From assembly GCA_964020975.1 (NCBI GenBank), contig OZ026613.1, positions 64,383,373 to 64,447,372 on the forward strand: a DNA stretch of 64,000 nucleotides. The letters run 5' to 3'. This DNA comes from Hermodice carunculata (lineage: Eukaryota; Annelida; Polychaeta; Eunicida; Amphinomidae). Position numbers and translations under genes: made by a program. Below the pieces are notes generated by a model, which saw only the letters and a program-made list of their open reading frames with translations, searched no databases and had not been told where the DNA came from. This document shows, piece by piece, positions 51,561 to 61,553 of the stretch (positions are counted from its first letter, which is position 1; every line of letters starts with the position of its first letter).

Positions 51561-51848
51561 ATAAACACTGTGAGCCAGCAGCAAGCTGATGAAGATCAGG
51601 TTGCGTTGCGTACCATTCCAATCATTATTACCTTGTTTGTTCTATGCACCTTGGAGTTTTCAGGTATGTGTAATATCCTATGTACTGCATATATTAATTC
51701 CTGGAGTGCTGTGCACCATAGCACTTCATTTGGTACCAGAAGTGGGGTTTGCACCCAAGCGGACAGTTGTTTATTGGATGTCTTCTGAAACTCGTTTTTA
51801 TTTTTGAACAAAGATGGAACAGCCAACGCATGAAGACTGGCCAGAGGA

Positions 51849-53113
51849 GTGGCTTCTTCTGGATGTTTATGGGATGATGAGAAAGAGAAAGGAGAACTCT
51901 CTGACAATGATGATGAAGAAGCAGAAAATGCAGCTTGGAGCGAGGTGCATGAAGTTAATGGTAACCTTACGAGTTACCTTACAGAAGGCCCTACCCTTGC
52001 CAGACTACCTATTGCGGCCTTCAAAAAATATATCACAGTGGCACAGGGGGTGAAGAGACCAGCTGACGAGTTGGAGGAATTACAAGTTCAGAAGAAAAAA
52101 TGCCATCCCTGCACTGTATGCCATGGTAGATTTACTCATGTCAAGTGACATATCTTGAAGAGCCATCTGCCCTGGTGTGCAGCACCCACTACCTCATTCT
52201 GTGAGTGTGGATTTGCCTCTACCCAAGTCAGGGGACTCATAGAGCATCTAAAGTCTCATCACCCAGGGATTGGGGAGTTTCAAGATGGATACTTACAGGC
52301 GTGGGCTTCCCTAATGACTTGTTCAGTTAGAATTTTTATGTTCAAGTTCACCTTGCCGAATAACAACCAAACCACTGAGTTGGAGTACCTGGTGTCCAAA
52401 CACCTTTTTTTTTTTGAATTTTAAAAAGTGGGAGACCAAAAAGGGAGAGATTCAAAGTCTTCTAGATGATCAACAAGTGTACCTAACTGTAGGTATTCAC
52501 CCACGTTTCCTTGGGGGTTGTACCAGGGCACAAGTGGAAGAAATGATCATCACTCTGGAATATCTAGCTCAAGAGCCCTGGGGGAAAGGAGATGAAGATG
52601 TGGGATTAGACTTTACCTTTTAGGGATCTCGCAGGATGCGGTGCAGCACTAGAGATGGGCTTTAGAGGCAGTGCTTACACTTGTTGCCAAAAACACCCTG
52701 CCAGTAGATTTGCACTGCAGACACGACTAGCAGAGTGGACTTTGGACCAGTGTTTGAACTCCATGAATCGTATTCTGCCACTGACGCAGCAGGTACACCT
52801 TCACTGCTTCCAAGGTAACGCCCAGGACATTGACAGACAGCTGAAAAAGTTTCCAAACATGTAGTTTGGAGTTACAGTCAGGTCAATGAAGGGGAGAAAA
52901 AGGGTCATCTGGCAGATCCAGTTGAGCAAGTTAGTTTTTGAAACTGACTCACCATGTCCCATGGGCATACCAGAAATCTTCCAGAACAGCAGATGTGCTA
53001 ATCTCGTGATGATCTTGGAAGTGGTGAAGTTGGTGGCATCATCCAAGAACGTACCACTTTCTTTGGTCTGCCAGGCGAAAAGTGCAGTGACTAAGGACTT
53101 TTACCACACGTAG
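51849..53113 (+). pseudogene. Broken zinc-finger plus TatD-type nuclease relic (TATDN2-like)
   Basis: Pieces in order on the plus strand: an acidic stretch; KRPADELEELQVQKKK; a C2H2-like finger (CTVCHGRFTHVK, HILKSH); a second Cys/His unit (CECGFASTQVRGLIEHLKSHHPG); then TatD motifs: LTVGIHPRF, GDEDVGLDF (usual GEIGLD), CQKH, VHLHCFQG, and KLVFETDSP with a C-terminal helix. TatD enzymes are metal-dependent 3'-5' nucleases, and the H, E, H, H, D ligands sit in these motifs. In-frame stops (for example at 52146 and 52621) and frame changes interrupt it and the usual N-terminal HxH strand is not seen. It has no introns, so a retrocopy or mobile-element passenger is possible. Confidence 0.6.
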
Positions 53114-53119
53114 ATCACC

Positions 53120-55700
53120 ACAATTTTGTACCCGCTTGTTTGGTCGGATATTATCCGTCCAAAATTGTATATATACATGTGACCTGGGCTGGTTATGATC
53201 CAACCACTTAACAGTTGTTTTGCACTATCGGATAGTCTATCTGACAGCATATTGTGGTATATTTCAATTTCGGGTTGGATATATGCTAGCCCAACATACC
53301 CAAATTTCTATGTATTCATGCACATGTTGGGAATCTCAGATGGCAGATTTGTTCCATTTGTCTGGATTACATGAATGAGGAGGAATGTGTGGAGGTATCT
53401 AGTTGTAGATGGCATGCATGTAGAATGTCTCTAACCAAAAAACTCAGTGTCCATGAAAGTATGGTGTGAGCATCACAAGTTACACTAACATTTATTTTTT
53501 TTTATTTTTATTTTTTTTGAATAGATGTGTATCTACAGGTCACTGTGCAATGGGGGAAAGTTAACATTTTTCCATAGATGTGCCTTAAAACTGGGGCATC
53601 CTGTATCATGAGTGCCCTAGGAGAATGTTACTAACATTTTTCATATTTTCTTCTTTTTACTCAAGGTAAAAATCGCACATGACAATATGCACTCCATACA
53701 ATATAGATATAACCCTTTGGCCTCCAAATTCTTGCCAAAATTGTTTTGGGCCCCTAAAAATTCAAGATAAAGTAGTACCTGCTGTTTATGACCACACCTG
53801 CTACCAGCCCGAAATGGTCACATACAGCAAGTGGTCATTCACATGAGGGGCATGTTTAGGTGTCCCGACCACACATTACATAAGTCAGAATCAGGATACC
53901 TTACCTGCTTATACAAAAAAAGGAAAAAAAAAAAAAAAGAGAGAACTGAGTGGTATTTTATTAAACCTAAAACACTCAAGAAGAACATTGCGTGCAACTC
54001 ATATTCCGCTTCTGAAGAGTTTAATCATAACTGAATGAAATGATATGAAAGCGGAAAACACAAGATAGCAAAATTTCAATGTATGCAAGAAAAAACAATG
54101 TCTGTGTTAGCCTGGACTGTGAACAAGCAACATTACTGTTAATTCATTTAATTTCATTTTGGTCTTATTTTCACTTATTTTGCTGATCAATGCTTAAAAA
54201 TCATGAAATTAAGATCAGAGTGAAACAGATTTTCAACATGGCATTGGTAGGATAAAATGAATGAAACAGTGAATTTAATGTCTCAGTGAAAAGTCCAAAA
54301 TAGTGTAAGACCATGTACCAAGCATTTTGAGATGGTGTGCAAACTTAATATATTTGATTATGCTCGCATGCTATGTTCACTTTCATCCAGACACATTGTA
54401 AACAGTGCTGAAAACGTGGCCGCGATTCACTTTGATAACAGTGTTTTCCCCAGCTTTTCAGGAGGGCAGGGCACCTTTCATCTAAAAGGGCACTTTTAAG
54501 GTAGTGAGATACAAATCACCAAAAATTTCGGCCAAAAAATTGTTTTTTGATCTTTGTATGGATGAATATCTTACGTATCTGTCATGTAAAAATCAAATTT
54601 CTGCTGAAATTTCAAAACAGAGAAAAACAGGGTATTTGGCAGAGCTTCTTGCTGAGCGTTGACAGTCACGCCGACCATGTTTGTTGTTAGTGTGAAGGGG
54701 ATGGGCTTGAGAAAGTGGTCACATGACCGGTCGTAGCAACAGCTCGTTTAAAAATGGCCACCGCTGTGTCCGCTCTGGCGATGACGCTGATGCATTAGCG
54801 CCATGGTTCCCAAACCATATGGTCGTACATTTTATGCATTAGGTCGCTCTTGTTACATGTACTTTGTTTCCTTCTTTATGCTATCTTTAGTTTTTAACAT
54901 TTAATCCAAAGAATAGTGTTGAAGATATGCCGCACAGTCAGCTGAGATCATGACATGACTGCACGTCCTAATCCTACTTCAAAGGCATTGCTGTTTCAAC
55001 GCTGTCTTTCATCACCGACGTGGCAGCGATTGTTTTCTCACCCAAAGAAACCAATAGTTCTAATCAGATTTAATAATTCACGCACAAGTTCTCATTACAT
55101 TTAAATTCAACAGAAAAATTAAAGCCTTTGTCTAAATTGTATTTGAAGTTCTTGCGAGCTCAGAACCCGCACTTGCTACTTGGTCATTGCATTGGTGGTC
55201 TTATCTTAGTATGTTCGTCAGGAGTTGTATCGCTAAACCAGCACAATCAGTCTCAAAACACTTCAAGTTAGGAAGAAAAAATCAGCGATGCAGCCAGCAA
55301 TAGATGCTATGACAGACGCAAGAAAAGATTCAGGTGAACAGAACGACTGAGCTTGGGTATGTACAATTCAGATATTACAGTGGGGTCCGACCCGCTAACC
55401 CAGTCCCAAAACTATCAATTAGCCTGACTAATTGGGTAGCAATTTGATTAAATATACATTGTAATTCGATAAAGTTGTATTTGTTGTGGGTAGGCGAAGT
55501 AAAGGTACAGCTTACTTCTTGCAACAGAACATCCCGTTTTGTTTGATCCTTTGTTGAACGTTACCATGTTGAACAGTACACTTACACAGAGCACTTACAA
55601 AAACCCCATAGCGCCCCTCATCATATAAAACACTTGCCATGCTTTGAAGATATATATATTTTTTTAAGAAAGCCTTCAAAACTGTGGCAAGCAAGCTGTG
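53120..55700. other. Unassigned stretch with simple repeats
   Basis: It contains T-rich and A-rich tracts (53488-53520, 53917-53940) and no credible exon. Around 54700-54810 there are a TCACATGACC E-box, AAAATGGCCACC (YY1-like) and a GATGACGCTGATG block within 100 bp, a promoter-like combination on motif grounds only. Confidence 0.35.
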
Positions 55701-55729
55701 ATATCAATGCTATTGAAATGGAGCGCGCC

Positions 55730-55860
55730 ATCGTCACACAGAGGCCACACGACGATGATTGGCATCTTGCGTCACCACGATTGGCCAGTCAAAATGAAGC
55801 GTAGCAAAGCGGCAAGCTTGACAGGGAAACCATGTTTTGTGATCTAATCGCAAATAGCAA
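55730..55860. promoter_or_regulatory. Possible promoter with CCAAT boxes
   Basis: ATTGG occurs twice (GATGATTGGCAT, ACGATTGGCCAG) close to TGCGTCA and GCGCGCC within 80 bp, in a CpG-richer patch than its surroundings. It lies about 200 bp upstream of the candidate first exon at 56011. No TATA box. Confidence 0.3.
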
Positions 55861-56010
55861 ATAAACAATGCGATAAAGCTCTTCATAAGTTAACAACATG
55901 AGTGACAGTTATCATGTTTGTTCAAACATACTCTGAACTCTTACTATGCAAAACTCACAAGTGTTTGAGTACAATTGCGCAAGTTATTGTTCTCAGACCC
56001 GGTTCAAAGA

Positions 56011-56133
56011 TGACGAGGGAACCTTTGATTGCCGCTCCTGAACAAAGACGAAAGGACGTCTACTCGAACTCGTTAATTTTATTTCGCAGAAACTTACCGG
56101 CGGATTTCCTTCAAATAAACGGAGTTGGAAAGG
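56011..56133 (+). CDS. Candidate first coding exon of an unknown gene
   Basis: From ATG at 56011 the frame gives MTREPLIAAPEQRRKDVYSN, continuing to LPADFLQINGVGK, followed by a donor GGAAAG|GTAATT at 56134. CpG content is higher than nearby and a CCAAT-box patch lies upstream. No following exon was found with confidence, and no family is recognised. It could be a chance frame. Confidence 0.3.
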
Positions 56134-56799
56134 TAATTGTGTGGAGTTTAAAATTGTCCTTTTATTTTTCTCTGCGCCTACTAGTTGGTTTTTAACCTAA
56201 TATAGAATGCCAATGCTCAATGCATTCAGCTGATTAAGTGATGCCACCGTGTTTGAATGTCTACACTTACGAGAATAAAATACATACAGCCAAATAAAAG
56301 GACACTTTTGAATTTTGACATATTGCCAATAAAATGGCATACTTGTCACAAATTTGTTGTATACTTTAAAAAGTTATTAGCCAGGAGCACTGGGGTCTGA
56401 GATAAAAGACATGCTCTTCTTTATGGTTTATTTATTCAACAATTACAATCAGTATTGTCCCGATTTTCCCCTACATATTGAACAGAGCTAGAAAAATCCA
56501 AAAATGTACTTTTACTACGTTCATGTGAACAGCTTAAAAGTTACAGGGCCGTAAAGATGTCCATGCTGATTTGCACCACATTTGTATCTCGTTACCTTAA
56601 AGCACACAACGACAACCAAAAACGGCTTTCAAAAGTAGCGGTCCAAAAAAACCCAGACTTTTTTGTTGTTTTTATGGAAATAGTTCTGAATTTGCATCTT
56701 AAACTCATGTCAATAGATAAATTGATTAATTGTTCTGCCAATTAGCTTAAATTATATTGAAGTTTTATGAGAAAATGAATACAATTGCCCAGAATAATA

Positions 56800-56885
56800 A
56801 AACATAGGAGAAAAGGGCAGGGAGCTAAAGAAAAAGGCAGGGAGTAAAGAAAAAGGGCAGGGAAACAAAAGAGCAGGGCAAATCT
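56800..56885. repeat. Short GGGCAGGGA-type repeats
   Basis: AAAGGGCAGGGAG-like blocks recur four times in 80 bp, and once more, diverged, near 54465 (GGAGGGCAGGGCACC). Confidence 0.6.
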
Positions 56886-57197
56886 CCCTTCTATTTTAAG
56901 CTACAGACAGCCCTGTTGATATCCAAATCAGAAAACACAGTCAGACAAAATTCATTGATTCAACTATAACTTGTACAATAGCAGTCCATACGATACAAAG
57001 TTTCATAAAAAAAAACTAAACTAAGGCTAAGCCGAAAATTGAGGTTTTGTGCCCTGTAGAGTGTAATGATTCTTACCAAGCAGGAACACTGCATGTGACC
57101 TCTATCAGTATACTAACAAATTAGTCGTGCCACTATGAAGTCGCATCCAGAAAATGTTTATCAATGCTTCAGGATCTCTGAAGGTTTGGATCGATTT

Positions 57198-57393
57198 ATG
57201 CTCAAGTGACTTAAAACTGCCTGCACTACCCTAAGTGTGTTCATGACTAAACTTAAGATTTTGTTGCACAAAATGCATAATTGCAACCGGCCGATATGCT
57301 CAAGTGACTGAAAACTGCATCCACTACCCTAAGTGTGTTCATGACTAAACTTTAGATTTTGTTGCACAAAATGCATAATTGCAACCGGCCGAT
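57198..57393. repeat. Tandem duplication, 98-bp unit
   Basis: Two nearly identical units, 57198-57295 and 57296-57393, each starting ATGCTCAAGTGACT and ending GCAACCGGCCGAT. Only a few differences separate them, so the duplication is recent. Confidence 0.9.
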
Positions 57394-59030
57394 ATTTGGG
57401 AACACTGTGTTCATATACATCAGTTCCCAGAGGGCCAAGGTTACTTCCTTCGACAGACTCGTTTTAGCTATATGTTGTTCACACTTTTGGTCAAAGGTGT
57501 TTCGGTTGACCTTTCAAATCATTCGGCAAATCCTTGTCATGCGGTACAGACGTTGGCTGCAGGAATTGATTTCCCCTACCTCCCACCCTTTTTGTGTTAA
57601 AATCATATGTGCTTTCAATTCATTCGCGTCATATTAACATGAGTGTGTGGAGATTAACCTTGCATGTAAATTTTGTAAAGCAAAGCTTTGTGTGTCTTTA
57701 CTTTGCTTAACTCAGCATGTGAGTGTTGATATAAACTAATACGCAATTCTGTACAGCTATACCTGATGTGCAGATTTTCACTGTGCATTAGCAAGAGAAA
57801 GTTGGTAGAAACCTTGTAAGGAATTTTTCCAAGTGATGCGGTTGGACATTGATTTGTTTCGCATTAGCATCAGAGTATTAAATTAAAAACTTTGTAATTT
57901 TGTACTTGAATGCAAAATTGTATGGCGGTCCAATGGTTAAGCTTGAGTTACATGTGTGTCCTTACGTTTAAGTTACCTTCTGTTACTGTATTGTGAACCC
58001 TGAGGCCATTCGACCCGTAATTTTTTTGCCAAATTAATAAAACATTCAATTAAGCTTTTGCCTCTGTCTTAATTCAACCTATTTCCGGTAAATCTGTGTG
58101 GTCACAAATTCCAGGTTTGCAATTATCCAAGGTGTGCCCATTAGTTGCACTGCAAAATCACTTCATTACATTTATTTAATTAAACGATATGTTATAGAAA
58201 ATGCAGCTCCCTGTACCAGGCATCCTGGTTAAAACTGCCTTTGGGTGACCCCAAGGATTGTTTCATTGACATTGTACAAATGCTTAATTGTGTGGCCATC
58301 CTGACACATTTATCTCACGAGTCTCTGTTGTCTCGTAGTTTGTATTTTTTCAGTAGTATCTATGTACAATGTGATGTATAATTCATGTCAAGTAAACCAT
58401 GGAGGAATGAACTAGCTGATCCTCCATGAATAAACTGATTTGACGCTTTGAATTTTAGCTTCGAAAATGCCAAGATGGCTGGACGGGGAGCCATGGTCGA
58501 TGTACAACGTGACAACGGGCACCGGCTTTTTAATCATGCGTGCTTGATTTGATGTCACGATTCACCATGCTTTTGGAGCCCATTCACTTGCCGTATATTC
58601 TATTTGGGTTGATTAATAAAATATACAGGTACAAAATCGCTTAATTTGCATCAGAAACAAAAGAAGTTACCTTATCTTTCACCAAAGGAAGACGCGGATG
58701 TCGGTGGAAATGGAGAAGGTCAAGGTTGGAGCTGACACGGGCCAAACGATGTGGTCTTCGTGATTGGTGGCGCCAGCGTGCTGTCCAAATGCATGAACTT
58801 GTAATGCAGTGCCCTCTGTTAGATATTCCCCAGATTGGGCAAATCTTAATTTCTTCGCAAATAGAATAGAATTGAAATGAACTGGAATTTTCACAATATT
58901 ATCCAAAGCGAGAATTACAAAAAGTCTCCCAGATCTCTTTGCACTAACGAAAAACAGAGAATATTCTGTTTGCCTGAAAGGCAAAATTAAAACAGTATGG
59001 TTCCTTGAATATTACTTATATTTTATAACG
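57394..59030. other. Unassigned stretch
   Basis: No exon, repeat or RNA feature can be supported here. A 101-codon minus frame at 58984-58679 has no recognisable domain. Confidence 0.4.
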
Positions 59031-59740
59031 GAGAACAAATTAGTAGTAAATCTGAAATCAAATACCTGGGTATGTACCTGGATCAATGCATGTCCGGTAA
59101 AACCATAGGAATGTCAGTCATTCGCGAGGTTAATGAAGGTCTTAAATTTTTATATAGACAAGGTAAATGTTTAGCACAAAAAGAAAGGAAAATGTTATGT
59201 TCTGCATTATTACAGCCAAGGCTTGATTACAGTTGTAATGTTTGGCTTAGAACTTTGGAACAATCATTATGAACTAACTTGCAAACAGCTCAAAGTAAAA
59301 TGATTAGATTTGTCTTGGGCAAAAATTCCAGATCTGAAGTTGGTTTAAGGACTTTGAGAAACTGAACTGGTTAAATGTTACCAAGAAAGCAGATTATTTC
59401 ACATATTTACTCATGTTTGATGTTAGTCGAAGCAAAGCCCGTGATTACATAGTTCATTATTCCAGTTAAAAGATTATATCCAGTGTAATACTGGAAGAAA
59501 TCAGAGGTCTTATGTATTACCGCATGTAAAGTCTCGTGAACGTCAAAGTTTCAAATTTAATAGCGCCAGGTTATGGAATAACCTGCCAGGATATATCAAA
59601 GAGAGTGAAAGTAAGGACATTTTCAAAAATAAAGTGAAAACATTCTTAATGCATGACATGCGAGTACTGGAGAGGGGCCGTTTTATGTATTTATAAATTT
59701 CAGTATCTATTTGTTATAAAAATATGCCTTTGGTGCTTTT
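59030..59740 (+). mobile_element. LINE 3' fragment (RT C-terminal part)
   Basis: IKYLGMYLDQCMSG, VNEGLKFLYRQGKCLAQKER, LCSALLQPRLDYSCNVW and, further on, PHVKSRERQSFKFNSARLWNNLPGYIKES are the standard end of many non-LTR reverse transcriptase ORFs (thumb region and the final S-RLWNNLP block). The frame changes several times and stops interrupt it. The clade cannot be fixed from the fragment; a CR1- or Rex-like group is plausible. Confidence 0.75.
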
Positions 59741-59749
59741 ATTTATTTA

Positions 59750-60805
59750 TATATTACTTTAATGAAAAGTTATATCTATCATTTAATTCATAAATAATGA
59801 AAGTACTTTAGCTGCAAACCTATGCAAAGCAACTTAATACTTGTCTGACATATTCTTGCTATTTTCATGTTGTGGTCCCCCATGGAAATAAGCCAATGCA
59901 AGATTCCCTAGGCTTTTGGTGCTCCTATTTCACACACCATAGTTTGTGTGCTTTCAGCAATTATATATACTGGCATATGTATCCTAATATTTTATATAGA
60001 TTACATTCAGCTAATGTATTACAGCATGCTGGCATATGTGTCTTAATATTTTATATAGATTATATATATTTTGGTGTGTTAATTGTACACACTTTTCTAT
60101 GTGCATGAATAGAATATTATTAATCAATCAATCAATAAGTTGACACTCATGGAGCCGGGTACCCGCAGTGTACATTATGCATTATCCCGTACGTGTAGGA
60201 ATGAGGTTTGTTGTCGCTCCAGTCACTAGTTTCATATGGTAGATCTTTTTCGAGAATAACTTTGTATACCTTTCGTTGTGTTATGTTGAACAGCTCTGTG
60301 ACAGAACTCATCATACCTCGCAGATGTGACATATATTTGAGGTGCAGTCGTTACTGGTTCGCGTCTGTATTATTCAGGTTTTCCATTTACATGTCTCCAT
60401 AGGCTGATTACTTTTGATGTTAAAATGGTTTATTTATTATGGCGATGTTAAATGGGAAAGTGAATATATTTATATGTTATAATTGTACAATCTCAAACTT
60501 CATTAACCAATTTATCTAACTTACAATTTAGTCCATACATGTCATTAATGCTGGTTGCTGCGCAAGCCTAACGTCGAATCTTTAATGGTAAACATAGGAT
60601 TATGGGTTGTTAACGTTCCAGTCATTAGTACCTTAAATTCTGTACATATACTGCATAGACTAACTAATTACAATGTTAATACGGCACATTCATTACGGTT
60701 ATGGATATGGTGCATATAGTACGACCATGTTCATATGTTCCATTGAGCACTTATATGATACATTTGTTCAACCTCACAGTCTATGGGGCATTCCATTTTA
60801 TTTTC
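59750..60805. other. Unassigned A/T-rich stretch with local duplication
   Basis: ACTGGCATATGTATCCTAATATTTTATATAGATTA-like sequence occurs twice at 59970 and 60030 (about 60-bp period). Otherwise nothing is recognised. Confidence 0.5.
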
Positions 60806-60807
60806 AA

Positions 60808-60936
60808 TTTCTTCTTCTTCTTCTTCTTCTTCTTCTTCTTCTTCTTCTTCTTCTTCTTCTTCTTCTTCTTCTTCTTCTTCTTCTTCTTCTTCTTCTTCTT
60901 CTTCTTCTTCTTCTCCTTCTCCTTCTCCTTCTTCTC
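60808..60936. repeat. (CTT)n microsatellite
   Basis: About 35 perfect CTT units, then a few CTC variants. The poly-Leu and poly-Phe frames across it are artefacts. Confidence 0.95.
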
Positions 60937-61553
60937 AGTAACTGGGCTGTAGCCACATACATTCATCCTGCTGGATAGACTATATTTTTATTCTCTCAAT
61001 GTTATTCATTTATCAATGTCAACAAGTTGACCACGTCGTCTCATGTTCTGGTCTGTTTATTGCATGTCGGTACTATATGCCCAGTAATACACCTTGTGTG
61101 GGTTTATTCTGAACAGACAAAACCAGATGGGCTGTGTGACAAAACTTATCGTACCTCATAATGTTAAACCTGCATGGAGTGACGTGTACTCCCCTTCTCA
61201 TTAGCTGCGGTACCTTTGTTTCGTGTCTTTATATAATTCCAGGTTATCCATCTACTGTCAAATCAATTCTACATGTTTTTTCATTGACTCTTCATTTCTG
61301 TGTATCTTTTTTTACATTTATTATTATTTTGTTGCATGTTTTCCTGTTTCATGTTATGACTATGTTACAAAATATAATGCTCGCTAAAAGACTGAAATTG
61401 AGATGCTGTGGCGCCATGTACAAGATAGACTACTGGTGCTTGTTGGCCAGTGACACCAATTTCTGGGAAGGTTACAGTGATCCTGGTGATGTTTTTAAGG
61501 TATCCCAAAGGCTTTATGCAGGGTGGATCATTCATCTATTCTAATCACAATGC

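Noticed and set aside
58679-58984. 101-codon minus-strand frame
   Set aside because: No domain, no splice context and no neighbouring exon; length is within chance for this composition.
60673-60978. Poly-Leu and poly-Phe open frames
   Set aside because: They are translations of the CTT microsatellite.
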